Shown in pieces: positions 1 to 8,201 of a stretch of DNA of 27,272 nt. Positions within the stretch are counted from its first letter, which is position 1. Each line of letters begins with the position of its first letter. The notes under the pieces were generated by a model. It was not told the DNA's origin. It made no database searches and was given only the letters and a program-made list of their open reading frames with translations. Source of the stretch: Anaerolineae bacterium (GTDB taxonomy: Bacteria; Chloroflexota; Anaerolineae; UBA4142); the NCBI GenBank assembly GCA_026417715.1, contig JAOACU010000004.1:1-27272 (forward strand), read 5' to 3'. The position numbers and the translations under genes are program-made.

Positions 1-511
1 TCTCTGCCGTGATGCCCACCTTGTCCCACAACGCTTCGGCGCGTTCTGCGCGCGCTTGCCAATCCACCAACACAGATGCCGCCCAGCCCGCCCAAATCGG
101 CTCGAACGCTTCGGTGAATGCGGCAGGTTGCGATAATTTGCCTGTACGAATGGTGCGGCTCAAATGCCCGCGGGCATCCCCCGCAAAATCACCAAGCATC
201 GCATCGCCACTGTAAGTGGGCTTACCTTTCACCAAGAACGCTTCGGCAGTCGGCGAAAGTTTGTACTCGGTGTGCGCTTTGCTGAGCAAGCCCATAAACA
301 CCAGCGCGTCAAGCAAGATGCGCGTGCCGCGTTCGGTCAAGCCGCCGAGACGCGCCAGCGCCGGCACGGTACGATGCCCTTCGGCGATGCGCGTAAAAAT
401 TTCGAGTTCGATTGCCGCTTTGAGCGCGGTCGCTTTGGCAAGCCCAAAGGCAATATCTTCCAAAACATCTCGATTAGGAACATCGTCAATGCGTGTGGGG
501 CGACGGGGCAT
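1..511 (-). CDS. O-methyltransferase-like protein, N-terminal part (cut by window edge)
   Basis: The frame is open from an ATG at 511 to the window edge, giving 170 codons with no stop, so the C-terminal part is missing. A GGAG ribosome-binding site lies 6 nt before the ATG. The visible part is helical and resembles the N-terminal dimerisation / winged-helix region of class I SAM-dependent O-methyltransferases of the hydroxyneurosporene or plant O-methyltransferase type: an early ALKAAIELEIF stretch, then LARLGGLTERGTRILLDAL, then LSPTAEAFLV. In that family this region forms the dimer and part of the substrate pocket. The SAM-binding Rossmann domain would follow and is outside the window. The substrate cannot be guessed. 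It is the last visible gene of the operon, separated from the crotonase upstream of it by a tandem-repeat tract. The assignment rests on overall pattern only. Confidence 0.7.
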   Translation of the reverse strand, partial: MPRRPTRIDDVPNRDVLEDIAFGLAKATALKAAIELEIFTRIAEGHRTVPALARLGGLTERGTRILLDALVFMGLLSKAHTEYKLSPTAEAFLVKGKPTYSGDAMLGDFAGDARGHLSRTIRTGKLSQPAAFTEAFEPIWAGWAASVLVDWQARAERAEALWDKVGITAE

Positions 512-520
512 AGGATACTC

Positions 521-618
521 CGTGTTGCGTATTGCGTATTGCGTGAGGCGTGAGGCGTGATGCGTGAGGCGTGAGGCGTAAACCTGAAACTTGCAACCCG
601 CAACTCTGAACTCGCAAC
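521..618. repeat. Degenerate heptamer tract between methyltransferase and crotonase genes
   Basis: The spacer is almost wholly built of 7-base units. On the plus strand it starts as GCGTATT copies, changes to GCGTGAG/GCGTGAT copies, and then drifts to units of the GAAACTT, GCAACCC and GCAACTC kind. The tract ends at the crotonase stop codon. GCGTATT is the same unit seen near 8921, 16781, 19011, 20497 and 23667. I see no promoter or terminator inside it. Confidence 0.85.
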
Positions 619-1413
619 TCACTGACCGGTGAAGCGCGGCATTCGCTTTTCGATGAACGCTTGGACGCCCTCGCGATGATCACTCGTGCGTCCTGCGATT
701 CCTTGCAGTACGGCTTCGTATTCCAACGCCGTCTCCAAGTCACAGGTGAGTGCGCGATTGAAGGCGCGTTTGGTGAGTCCAATCGCGCGCGTCGGCGCTT
801 GCGCGAGTTGCCGCGCGAATTCCATCGTCTTGGGCATCAATTCGTCCGCGCTAAACACGCGATTGACCAGACCGTACTGCAGTGCCTTGTTTGCATCGAG
901 CGTTTCGTTGGTGATCGCCATCTCCAGCGCGCGTCCCCAACCCACCAGACGCGGCAACAAGAACGATGTGCCCGAATCGGGCGCGAGCGCGATGCCCACG
1001 AACGCCATTCGGAATTTCGCGTGTTCCGACGCGTGGCGTAGATCGCACGCGCACGCGATTCCCAAACCCGCGCCTGCCGCTGCGCCGTTGAGCGCGGCGA
1101 TGAATGGTTTTTCGATGGTGCGAATCTGGGAAACGATGGCGTTGTAACTTTTGCGGACATGTTCAGCGAACGGAACGTTTTGCCCCGTCCGATAGTATTC
1201 GAGGAGCGGCGCAAGGTCTTGTCCCGCGCAAAAATTTTTACCCGCGCCGGTCAACACCACAGCGCGCACGTTCGCGTCGCGCGCAATCGTCTTTAACGCG
1301 TCCAATGTTTCGGCGATCATCGTCTCGTCGAACGCGTTACTCTTATCGGGACGATTGAAGGTGAGGATAGCAACGCCATCATGTTGTTCGTACAGCAAAG
1401 TCGAGTAGGGCAT
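619..1413 (-). CDS. Enoyl-CoA hydratase/isomerase family protein, PaaG-like
   Basis: A 264-residue crotonase-fold protein starting at an ATG with an AGGAGG ribosome-binding site 4 nt upstream. Family motifs are an N-terminal strand with FNRPDKSNAF, the CoA/oxyanion loop GKNFCAGQDL (about 58-67), and GAAAGAGLGIACACDL (about 110-125). The two catalytic glutamates of true enoyl-CoA hydratases are not present: the first position is glycine, and the second region reads LAPDSGTSFLLPRLVG, with Asp. This Asp pattern and the GQDL and LPRLVG words resemble PaaG-type 1,2-epoxyphenylacetyl-CoA isomerases and Delta3,Delta2-enoyl-CoA isomerases (family knowledge). Isomerase activity on an acyl- or aryl-CoA is therefore likelier than hydration. 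No other phenylacetate genes are visible, so the substrate is open. It lies 23 nt downstream of a small hypothetical gene in a same-strand operon. Confidence 0.85.
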   Translation of the reverse strand: MPYSTLLYEQHDGVAILTFNRPDKSNAFDETMIAETLDALKTIARDANVRAVVLTGAGKNFCAGQDLAPLLEYYRTGQNVPFAEHVRKSYNAIVSQIRTIEKPFIAALNGAAAGAGLGIACACDLRHASEHAKFRMAFVGIALAPDSGTSFLLPRLVGWGRALEMAITNETLDANKALQYGLVNRVFSADELMPKTMEFARQLAQAPTRAIGLTKRAFNRALTCDLETALEYEAVLQGIAGRTSDHREGVQAFIEKRMPRFTGQ

Positions 1414-1436
1414 TTCTCCTCCTCAACAACATCTTC

Positions 1437-1652
1437 TCACATAGCCACCAATGCTCGTTCGACTTCCACAGGCAACTCGACAAAGATAAAATGGCTCACG
1501 TGATAGAGGTAATCTTCACCGCTTTCATCTATCACGCGAATAAAATCATCCTGTTCCGCTTGCGCGTCAGGGATGACCTCATAGATTTTCTTTGAGATGA
1601 GTGATGCTTCATAACCTTTGTTGTCTATGCAAAGTGCAAATCGTTGTTTCAT
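1437..1652 (-). CDS. Small conserved hypothetical protein, 71 aa
   Basis: A 71-residue acidic protein starting MKQRFALCIDN with the body DDFIRVIDESGEDYLYHVSH and ending near ELPVEVERAL. I recognise the general pattern (an ALCIDN..GYEASL start, an I.DESGEDYLY core and a valine/proline-rich end) from small proteins in Cyanobacteria and Chloroflexota, but know no assigned function. There is no signal peptide or membrane segment. The size and beta-rich pattern suggest one small compact domain. Base composition is visibly lower in GCGCGC words than in the flanking crotonase genes, which hints at a different history. It sits between the 123-residue hypothetical gene and the PaaG-like gene on the same strand. 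Confidence 0.7.
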   Translation of the reverse strand: MKQRFALCIDNKGYEASLISKKIYEVIPDAQAEQDDFIRVIDESGEDYLYHVSHFIFVELPVEVERALVAM

Positions 1653-1687
1653 ACTTACGCAGGGGCTTGGAAAATCGGGTGTGAAAT

Positions 1688-1715
1688 GTGGGACAAGTTT
1701 GCAAACTTGTCCTAC
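1688..1715. repeat. Perfect 22-bp palindrome between two hypothetical genes
   Basis: The arm GGACAAGTTTG (1691-1701) is followed directly by its exact reverse complement (1702-1712). The pairing extends to 1688-1715 with one G-T position. It occupies most of the 87-bp spacer between the 123-aa and 71-aa genes. No U-run follows on the minus strand, so a terminator is not supported. It looks like a REP-type dispersed palindrome. Confidence 0.85.
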
Positions 1716-1739
1716 GTGTGCGTAACATCAGATACTCAT

Positions 1740-2111
1740 CTACGCCTCAATGATATCATCGTCATCGTCGCGATTGGGCATCTGGGTCAGCAACGTAACA
1801 GGGTGACGTACCCACAAATCGAGCACATCCACCCCTTCGATTTGTTGTAGGCGCGCGCCGACGATTTCGACGCGGCGACGCAAGCCATCGCGCTGGCGAT
1901 AGTCCAACAAAATCGGACGATGCGTACTCCACGCGCGCCGACAACGCTCTAACAATTTCTCTCCCTTGAAAGAACGCACTTGGCACGCGGCAGGCAAAAA
2001 CGGCGCCGCACCTTCCAGAATCGAAAACGCCCACGCATCAGCCACGAATCGAAATTCGGGCGGTGGGCCTTCGATAATCGTAATCAGTTCGGGTTCAACT
2101 ACTTCGGACAC
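1740..2111 (-). CDS. Hypothetical protein with acidic C-terminus, 123 aa
   Basis: I do not recognise this protein. It starts with GTG at 2111, only 3 nt after the stop of the enoyl-CoA hydratase gene, so it is probably translationally coupled to it. The 123 residues are a globular-looking mix with an acidic start (MSEVVEPELITIIEGPPPEF), a basic middle (RQRDGLRRRVEIVGARL, about 72-88) and an acidic tail (NRDDDDDIIEA). No membrane segment, signal peptide, cysteine cluster or nucleotide-binding motif is visible. Its coupling suggests a role linked to the acyl-CoA enzyme, but this is inference. Confidence 0.6.
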   Translation of the reverse strand: MSEVVEPELITIIEGPPPEFRFVADAWAFSILEGAAPFLPAACQVRSFKGEKLLERCRRAWSTHRPILLDYRQRDGLRRRVEIVGARLQQIEGVDVLDLWVRHPVTLLTQMPNRDDDDDIIEA

Positions 2112-2114
2112 GCG

Positions 2115-2888
2115 CTATTTCCCTTTCCACTGCGGTTTGCGTTTGGCTAAGAATGCCTCCATTCCCTCACGTTGATCCTCAGTGGAGAAAAGAAAGTAGA
2201 AATGACGACGCTCGTACTCCAAACCTTCACCCAGCGGCAATTCGTACACCTTGTTCACACACTCTTTGGCGAATTGTACTGCAATCGGTGGTTTGGAGGC
2301 AATCTCACGCGCGAGGGCTTTGGCTTCTTCCAAGTACGACTCCACCGGCACAACGCGCGCGACCAAACCGCGCCGCTCGGCTTCGTCCGCTTTCATAAAC
2401 TTGCCGGTGAGAATCATCTCCATCGCGCGCGCTTTGCCGATCGCGCGCGGCAAGCGTTGCGTCCCGCCTGCGCCGGGAATGACACCGATGTTGATTTCGG
2501 GTTGACCGAACTGCGCGGTCTCCGAGGCGATGATGATGTCGCACGCCATCGCGAGTTCACAACCACCACCAAGCGCGTAACCACTCACAGCGGCAATCAC
2601 CGGCTTTTTCATTCGACGCGGGCGATCCCACTGCGCGACCCAATCGCGTTGCAACATTTCGACCGGTGTCGCGGTCTTCATCGCGTCAATGTCCGCGCCG
2701 GCGCTGAACGCGCGCTCGTTGCCATAGATGACGATGCAACGCACCGCGTCGTTCGCCTCGAACTCGTCGAACGCTTGTCCCAATTCGCGCATCACGGCGG
2801 CATTGAGCGCGTTCAGCACCTTGGGACGATTCAATTGAATCAGTCCAATCGAATCTTCGATTGTAACGATGATGTTCTCGTACGGCAT
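2115..2888 (-). CDS. Enoyl-CoA hydratase (crotonase family)
   Basis: A 257-residue classical crotonase, predicted to hydrate trans-2-enoyl-CoA to 3-hydroxyacyl-CoA in fatty-acid beta-oxidation or a related cytosolic pathway. The family motifs are intact: the oxyanion/CoA loop ERAFSAGADI (about 58-67), GYALGGGCELAMACDI (about 103-118) with the first catalytic Glu, and FGQPEINIGVIPGAGGTQRL (about 127-146) with the second. The ATG follows a GGAG site (AAAGGAGATGAATCA). It is the first gene of the operon behind the promoter at 3078-3106. The downstream GTG of the 123-aa gene is 3 nt after its stop. No thiolase or 3-hydroxyacyl-CoA dehydrogenase is visible, so the exact pathway is unresolved. Confidence 0.9.
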   Translation of the reverse strand: MPYENIIVTIEDSIGLIQLNRPKVLNALNAAVMRELGQAFDEFEANDAVRCIVIYGNERAFSAGADIDAMKTATPVEMLQRDWVAQWDRPRRMKKPVIAAVSGYALGGGCELAMACDIIIASETAQFGQPEINIGVIPGAGGTQRLPRAIGKARAMEMILTGKFMKADEAERRGLVARVVPVESYLEEAKALAREIASKPPIAVQFAKECVNKVYELPLGEGLEYERRHFYFLFSTEDQREGMEAFLAKRKPQWKGK

Positions 2889-2917
2889 TGATTCATCTCC
2901 TTTGATGAAAATGAAAA

Positions 2918-3052
2918 CGCTCTGGGGAGAAAGAGGTTTCTATAAGATATTGGGTTTGATTTTGGACGCTCTTGGGTAGAAAGAGGTTTCCAGACCTCAC
3001 AGGTCTCGGAGACCTGTGAGGTCTGAACAAACCCTTTATCGTTTTCTACCCA
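2918..3052. repeat. Leader with direct repeats and a 35-bp palindromic hairpin
   Basis: Between nrdJ and the enoyl-CoA hydratase gene there are two direct copies of a 23-24 bp element (2918-2940 and 2967-2990, differing by a few bases and one indel). The second copy adjoins a perfect inverted repeat: 17-bp arms at 2991-3007 and 3009-3025 around one base. Each arm is itself nearly palindromic (AGACCT, CAC, AGGTCT). An inverted copy of TGGGTAGAAA at 3043-3052 extends the fold. It lies in the untranslated leader downstream of the promoter at 3078-3106. It could end nrdJ transcription, stabilise the leader RNA, or be a mobile palindrome. No strong U-run marks it as a classical terminator. Confidence 0.8.
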
Positions 3053-3077
3053 CCAGCGATGAACTATGCCCGCGCAG

Positions 3078-3106
3078 ATAGTAGCACTGGCTCAATGAAA
3101 TGTCAA
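3078..3106 (-). promoter_or_regulatory. Predicted sigma70-type promoter for the crotonase operon
   Basis: On the minus strand the -35 hexamer TTGACA (3101-3106, full match) is separated by 17 nt from the -10 hexamer TACTAT (3078-3083, 4 of 6). It begins 9 bases after the nrdJ stop codon and points at the enoyl-CoA hydratase gene, leaving a leader of roughly 180 nt. Consensus match and spacing are the only evidence. Confidence 0.65.
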
Positions 3107-3114
3107 CCTCGATT

Positions 3115-6100
3115 TCAACACTCGCTATACCCACACGCGTAACACTTGCGACAACCTTCTTCATTCACGAACGATGCCTGTCCGCATTCGGGGCACAGAT
3201 CGCCGATTTTGAAGAGGGGGATTTGTTTCGATTCGCTCGGCTCGACGCGCACTTGCCCCAAATCTTCGGCGAGCGCCTGCGCGATGCCATCAGGCAACGA
3301 GCGCACGCGCCGCGCGCCAAATCCGAGTGAACGTCCACCGCCGATGCCGCTCAACTGATCCACGATTTCTTTCAATCGCTCGGTCGGCGACATTGGCGAT
3401 GGCAAACGCAACGCGAGCGAAATCAAGCGCCCAATCGCCTCACTCACCGCCGACGTATCCGAGCCGGCTTTGCCAACGTTGCAAAACACCTCGAACGGTT
3501 CACCTTCGCCGTTGCGATTCACGGTGACGTACGCTTTGCCGAGTGGCGTGGCGATTTCGTACGTCGAGCCGTGCACGGCGCGCGGACGCGGTTTCTTTGC
3601 CGATACGCTATCTCCCACCGCCGATTTTTTCTCAGCGGTGGCTTTGGTCTCCAAAACCACTTGCTCGCGCGAACCGGCGCGATACACGGTGATCCCTTTG
3701 CATCCCAACTTCCACGCGAGAAAATACGCGCGTTCCACGTCTTCGACTGTTGCTGTCTCAGGAAAGTTGATCGTCTTGGAAATCGAATTGTCCACGAACG
3801 CTTGGAGCGCGGCTTGCATTCGCACGTGTTCTTCGGGTGTAATGTCACTCGCAACGACAAAGGTGTCGCGAATTTTTTCAGGGACAAGGTCAACGTCCTG
3901 ACACGTGCCCGTGACGCGCACGCGCTCGAAAATCTTTTTCCGTGTTGCCTCGTCAACACCGGCTTGAATCAGCGCGCGCTCAAAGAGCGGGCTGACGTAT
4001 TCGAGTTGCAAGTCCTTGCCGTTGTCGTTGACGTGGCGCGTGTAGGCAAGCGCGAACACCGGCTCACAGCCGTACGATTCCACACCCGCCACTGTCGCGA
4101 TCGTACCCGTCGGCGCAATCGTTGTCTGCGCGGCGTTGCGAATGCCGTACTTTTTGATACCGATGACGATTTCGCCCCAGTCGAGTTTGGGACGTCCCCA
4201 ATCGTATGTGAATGGTTCGAGCGGCTTGGGTGGCGTCCACTTTAAATTTTCGGGATCGTAGATCGAACCTTTGATGGCAGGGAACGCGCCGCGCGTCTTG
4301 GCAAGTTCGATGCTCGTCTTCATCGCGTGGTAACGCACAAACTCCATCACTTGTCCGGCAAAATCTTCGCCGGCGCGCGAACCGTAGCGAATACCCAAGC
4401 GATACATCACGTCGCCCAAGCCCATAATCCCCAAACCGATGCGACGCGCGCGATGCGCGGCTTCGGCAAGTTCGGGAATGGCGGGCACATACTTGTTCGC
4501 GTCCACGACGTTGTCGAGAAAATGCACCGACAGTTCCACTGTATCGCGCAACTTTGCCCAGTCCATTCGATCATCGGGCGTGATGTGTTGCGCGAGATTG
4601 ATCGAGCCGAGACAACAGTTTTCGTAAGGTCCTAACCACTGTTCACCACATGGATTGGTTGCCTCCAGTTCGTACAAATGCGGTACAGGGTTACTGCGAT
4701 TCGCCGTATCGAGGAAGAGCACGCCGGGCTCGCCGTTGTGATGCGCGTGCTTGACGATGTCGTTAAAGAGTTCGCGCGCGCGAATCGTGCGCCACACCTT
4801 GCCATCGCGCGGATTGACCAAATCGAAATCCGTGTCCTCTTCGACCGCGCGCATAAACGCATCAGTGATGCCAACCGAAATGTTAAAATTGCTAATCGCA
4901 CCTTCTTTTTCTTTACACCGCACAAAATCGAAAATGTCAGGATGATCCACGCGCAAGACCGCCATATTGGCGCCGCGTCGCGTGTTATGCGTGACCATTC
5001 CATACGCCAAATAGGTGTGATTGTCCTCTACCTCCAAGTCCAACGTCAGCGACTCACCAATGCGTTCGACACCCAACACTTGGACAAACCACTTGTCCTT
5101 GGGCGAACGCGCGTGTTCGGCAAACTCGGGAAATTGCTTGCACAACTCGTCGTATGCCGAGCGTGTGAACTGACGCTCACCGCGCAGATAACGCAACAAA
5201 GCGCGCCGCAAACGTGGCACGGCACTGCGAAACTTGATGCCACGCCCGCGTCCCCGCGCATCTACTTGTTCAAGCGTAATCGCCTCTAGCACGGGCTCAA
5301 GCCAGTAGCGCGCGTTCGGAAGCACGTACGTACTTTCACGCCGCAGGTCACTTTCCCAAGCCATACACGCGGCGAAACGCGAGCGCGGATCACAACCAAT
5401 GCGTTCGCGCCACGCTTGCAACCCCACGCTACTCTCGATGCGAACGTGATAGACAACCTTCTCGCCAAAATGCGAGACCCCAGGCATCACAGAGCGAATC
5501 TTCACCGGACAACCCAAGCCAATGAGTAGCGTTGCCACTTCTTCGGCTAAACGCGGTGAAGTCGTCGTCAAACAGGGATAACCATGACTGATCGAACCAT
5601 CGGCTTCAAACAAACCGCGCAGAAACGCGCCTACAATTTCAGGTGGCGATTGACGAATCAAACGCGGCACCTGCGCCAGATGACTACGTGATTTACTCAA
5701 ACCATTCTTTTGCAAAAATTCTTTAACCGCGCGATTATCCATCACTAACGTCACTGACCGATCGGCGGGTTTTTGCTGACGATGCACAGAAACGCCAAAG
5801 AGACGTTCCATCAATGCAGGCATCTCCACCATCAAGTACGAACTATGTGGCACACTCACACCGACGCGATGATCACCCTCCTGCGTCGCCACAAATCCAT
5901 CACCAATCAGATAACCAATGAAGAAAGCCAGTTCCTCATCCAATATTGATGGCAAGCGTGGAAACATTTGGTTACCGTGTTCACGTTTGGGTTGCGCCAA
6001 CGCGCGCAATCGCCCACGATGCTGTCCGAGTTGCACCAAAATCCAATCGCCTGCGCGCAAGTCTTGCAAGGCGCGCCATGCTAAACCTTCACGCGTCATC

Positions 6101-8064
6101 ACTTTGACGCGATGTTCAGGCGTCCCCGCCAAACTCAAACCCTGACGCGTGTGCACGCGCAAGACCGGCGCCACGCCGTTGTTGAACGCGCGCGGCGAAG
6201 CGTGCCAACCTTCATCGGTCGCTACCTGAAGATTGTGTGGTTGCCATCCCAATTGCTGGGCATCGGCGATTTCATCCAAGCGTAGCAAGCCATCAGCGGT
6301 AAAGACGAGCGTTTCTGGCAACAGACACCCGCCCTGCGCCACCTCTCCAAACGCGGTATCGTACACACGCAAGAATCCAACGGGACCCGTTGCCACACCG
6401 GCGCTCGTACTCACGCGATCACCACGCGGGCGCAAACGCGAGAACGAAAAGCCGTTCCCACCGCCGGTTTGTTGAATCAACGCGGCGGCGCGCAACGTGG
6501 AAAAAATGCCGCGCGGATCACGTCCCATATCGTCGGCAATCGGAAGGACAAAACAATTATGAACCGCTACTCCTTCGACGACGTACGAGTGATCTTCAGC
6601 GACTTCACAATTGTAAACTAACCCTGTGTAATCTTCTCCTTCAATACTCTCAATCTCAAAATAGATGTTTTCGCCAGTGCGCCTAACCGTGTTACGCACA
6701 TACCGCTCATCAGGCGCAGGCAAGTCAACGCCGAAGGCTCTTTGTACCAGCGCGCGCGATTGCAGGGGAGGCATACTGATTTGTGCGGTCTCGCGCGCTG
6801 CGTCTGTGACATAACTCGTATCCACTGGACGAATCGCCGCATCATACCCCAAACGTAGAGCCATCTGCCATATTTGCTGAACCAGCCCTGGGTTACCCAA
6901 CGTCAATCGCAACGCACGAAAAACCTTGGGCGTTTTTCGTCCTGAAGTTAGATAGACTTTCTGATTGAACATTCCATCGCCGCGCATTACACCAATCAAG
7001 AATTCTTCCTGAAGTTCAGGCGCGGCAAACTGAAGCCAAACAGGTACACGTTTGCCGTACGAATGGTGACCCAAATGCGCGCGGAACCACGCCGCCACAA
7101 CACGACTGTAAACGTTCAATGTTGTCCAACTACCCTGCCGTGATTTGACTGGACGCGCCGAGACACCAAAAATACGCTCAACCAAATCAATCACATCTTG
7201 TTGATACGTTACCTCATCCGCACCAAACGTAAAACGAACGTAACGTTCCTCCGGGTCTACCGTACCTTCGGAAATATAATAACCACACAGTCGTGCTAAA
7301 TCAGGCGTCAGTTCAATGAAACGATTGACCCATTCCGCCTGCCGTCCCGAATTTTGATACTCGCTAGGACGACGCGCACGTACACTTGCTTCAGCAACTT
7401 GCAATTCGAGTTCGTCGGCATATGCCATCTCAGCAAGATCGAATCGCGGTGCGGCAGATACACCCTGCGGAACGCCCAACGCGACCAGATCGCCCACTTG
7501 CAATTCGCCAGCGGGAACCCAACCGCGTGGAGTGAGGATGGGGTGTTCGGGAGTTACCCGAAGTGTTGTGCCAATTAACTTGACCTTGATGCGGAGGATT
7601 TCACCTTCGTAATTACGACGCGAACACTCGAGCACTGGACGATAACGCCCTAAATGTGTCAGAACACGATCACCCACCTCAAGTTCGGCAATTGGTTTTA
7701 CGCCTGCCTCGGTGGTGACGCGCATCTCTGGTGTGAAACAAGCGGCTAATTGCCCCAACGGTGTCCCCGCGCCGGTGAACGTGGGTGAGTTGGGGAAGAA
7801 ACGCAGTGTGGTCAACAAATCGTAAAACTTGTCGCGCGTCACACTTGGATCGCTGCCGTAACGCGCATCGGGTTCGGCAACGACGCGCGCAACGCGATCG
7901 AACATTTCTTCGGGAGTCTCTATCGGTTTGCCATCCAAACCGCGCCGCAAATAACGCTTCTCCAACACCACGCGCGCATTCGGCGAGAGATTAAGAGCAG
8001 GGCGCACGCGTTCGTCCGCGCGCGCAGGCAGGGCGTGCCCAGAGGTCTTGACGCGCTGATCCAT
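3115..8064 (-). CDS. nrdJ: Adenosylcobalamin-dependent (class II) ribonucleotide reductase with two inteins
   Basis: A 1649-residue precursor. Removing two inteins leaves an 806-residue reductase that makes deoxyribonucleotides using B12. The ATG at 8064 is chosen because AGGAG lies 7 nt upstream; longer frames run through a terminator hairpin. The N-extein (1-108) ends FTGAGTPLGQLAA and rejoins CFVLPIADDM at residue 504. The middle extein (504-579) ends EVAQGG and rejoins TRRGANMAVL at 1028. The C-extein carries the active-site loop NPCGEQ (1137-1142), with the radical Cys at 1139, and APTGT (1317-1321). A C-terminal zinc-ribbon-like CPEC...CRKCYACGYSEC (1624-1649) should contain the cysteines that re-reduce the enzyme. 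nrdR lies directly upstream, as is usual for its repressor. No canonical NrdR box was found. Confidence 0.95.
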   Translation of the reverse strand: MDQRVKTSGHALPARADERVRPALNLSPNARVVLEKRYLRRGLDGKPIETPEEMFDRVARVVAEPDARYGSDPSVTRDKFYDLLTTLRFFPNSPTFTGAGTPLGQLAACFTPEMRVTTEAGVKPIAELEVGDRVLTHLGRYRPVLECSRRNYEGEILRIKVKLIGTTLRVTPEHPILTPRGWVPAGELQVGDLVALGVPQGVSAAPRFDLAEMAYADELELQVAEASVRARRPSEYQNSGRQAEWVNRFIELTPDLARLCGYYISEGTVDPEERYVRFTFGADEVTYQQDVIDLVERIFGVSARPVKSRQGSWTTLNVYSRVVAAWFRAHLGHHSYGKRVPVWLQFAAPELQEEFLIGVMRGDGMFNQKVYLTSGRKTPKVFRALRLTLGNPGLVQQIWQMALRLGYDAAIRPVDTSYVTDAARETAQISMPPLQSRALVQRAFGVDLPAPDERYVRNTVRRTGENIYFEIESIEGEDYTGLVYNCEVAEDHSYVVEGVAVHNCFVLPIADDMGRDPRGIFSTLRAAALIQQTGGGNGFSFSRLRPRGDRVSTSAGVATGPVGFLRVYDTAFGEVAQGGCLLPETLVFTADGLLRLDEIADAQQLGWQPHNLQVATDEGWHASPRAFNNGVAPVLRVHTRQGLSLAGTPEHRVKVMTREGLAWRALQDLRAGDWILVQLGQHRGRLRALAQPKREHGNQMFPRLPSILDEELAFFIGYLIGDGFVATQEGDHRVGVSVPHSSYLMVEMPALMERLFGVSVHRQQKPADRSVTLVMDNRAVKEFLQKNGLSKSRSHLAQVPRLIRQSPPEIVGAFLRGLFEADGSISHGYPCLTTTSPRLAEEVATLLIGLGCPVKIRSVMPGVSHFGEKVVYHVRIESSVGLQAWRERIGCDPRSRFAACMAWESDLRRESTYVLPNARYWLEPVLEAITLEQVDARGRGRGIKFRSAVPRLRRALLRYLRGERQFTRSAYDELCKQFPEFAEHARSPKDKWFVQVLGVERIGESLTLDLEVEDNHTYLAYGMVTHNTRRGANMAVLRVDHPDIFDFVRCKEKEGAISNFNISVGITDAFMRAVEEDTDFDLVNPRDGKVWRTIRARELFNDIVKHAHHNGEPGVLFLDTANRSNPVPHLYELEATNPCGEQWLGPYENCCLGSINLAQHITPDDRMDWAKLRDTVELSVHFLDNVVDANKYVPAIPELAEAAHRARRIGLGIMGLGDVMYRLGIRYGSRAGEDFAGQVMEFVRYHAMKTSIELAKTRGAFPAIKGSIYDPENLKWTPPKPLEPFTYDWGRPKLDWGEIVIGIKKYGIRNAAQTTIAPTGTIATVAGVESYGCEPVFALAYTRHVNDNGKDLQLEYVSPLFERALIQAGVDEATRKKIFERVRVTGTCQDVDLVPEKIRDTFVVASDITPEEHVRMQAALQAFVDNSISKTINFPETATVEDVERAYFLAWKLGCKGITVYRAGSREQVVLETKATAEKKSAVGDSVSAKKPRPRAVHGSTYEIATPLGKAYVTVNRNGEGEPFEVFCNVGKAGSDTSAVSEAIGRLISLALRLPSPMSPTERLKEIVDQLSGIGGGRSLGFGARRVRSLPDGIAQALAEDLGQVRVEPSESKQIPLFKIGDLCPECGQASFVNEEGCRKCYACGYSEC
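4984..6327 (-). other. Intein 2 of NrdJ (448 aa) with LAGLIDADG homing endonuclease
   Basis: This is an in-frame insertion of residues 580-1027 at the QGG/TRRGANM site. It starts with Cys580 (CLLPETLVF, splicing block A). It has a block B-like TPEHRVKV (648-655) with His651. Two endonuclease motifs follow, LAFFIGYLIGDGF (about 712-724) and FLRGLFEADGSI (about 814-825), both keeping the acidic residue needed for metal binding. It ends with block F (EVEDNHTYLA) and block G VTHN (1024-1027), followed by Thr1028 as the +1 nucleophile. All splice residues are present, so splicing and possibly DNA cleavage are expected. GCGCGC words are rarer here than in the host gene parts. Confidence 0.93.
6556..7740 (-). 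other. Intein 1 of NrdJ (395 aa) with LAGLIDADG-type endonuclease domain
   Basis: This is an in-frame insertion of residues 109-503 between TPLGQLAA and CFVLPIADDM. It begins with Cys109 (CFTPEMRVTTEAG, block A), has block B RVTPEHPILTPRGW (169-182) with His174, and ends GEDYTGLVYNCEVAEDHSYV (blocks F region) and VAVHN (block G, Asn503), followed by Cys504. The endonuclease repeats are LCGYYISEGTV (259-269), where Glu replaces the usual Asp, and FLIGVMRGDGMF (355-366), with Asp. Splicing residues are intact. Endonuclease activity is plausible but less certain than for intein 2. The stretch is visibly more AT-rich than the flanking exteins, which fits horizontal arrival. Confidence 0.93.
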
Positions 8065-8088
8065 AAGCCACTCCTTTCCTTGCGTACG

Positions 8089-8129
8089 AAAAAATAGGCA
8101 CACCACTGGGGAAGACCGTAGTGTGCCTA
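8089..8129 (-). terminator. Intrinsic terminator / candidate attenuator before nrdJ
   Basis: On the minus strand TAGGCACAC (8129-8121) pairs perfectly with GTGTGCCTA (8103-8095) across a 17-nt loop and is followed by six T residues (8094-8089). Only 24 nt separate the T-run from the nrdJ ATG, and they hold the ribosome-binding site. There is no room for a promoter after it, so nrdJ transcripts must cross it. This makes conditional termination a reasonable inference. Confidence 0.8.
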
Positions 8130-8201
8130 CCCACAGAGGTAACAACGAAAACTAGGGTGAGAAAACAACGAGGAAAAACTGCTGCATGCCTTGACCCAAC
8201 C

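Noticed and set aside
9..511. Plus-strand small open frames at the left edge
   Set aside because: The minus strand holds a continuous methyltransferase-like frame with a good start site over the same bases.
521..618. Heptamer tracts as CRISPR arrays
   Set aside because: The units are 7-8 bases with no unique spacers, and no cas gene is nearby.
486..782. Open frames running through the repeat at 521-618
   Set aside because: They translate the heptamers into cyclic peptides and overlap a conserved crotonase gene; there is no start signal.
8065..8145. Upstream extension of NrdJ to 8145
   Set aside because: The extra 27 codons run through the terminator hairpin and U-run, while ATG 8064 has a good AGGAG site and family-like start.
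8065..8201. Adenosylcobalamin riboswitch before nrdJ
   Set aside because: The spacer is only 137 nt, and I could not find the B12-box words or a riboswitch-like multi-stem core; only the terminator hairpin is evident.
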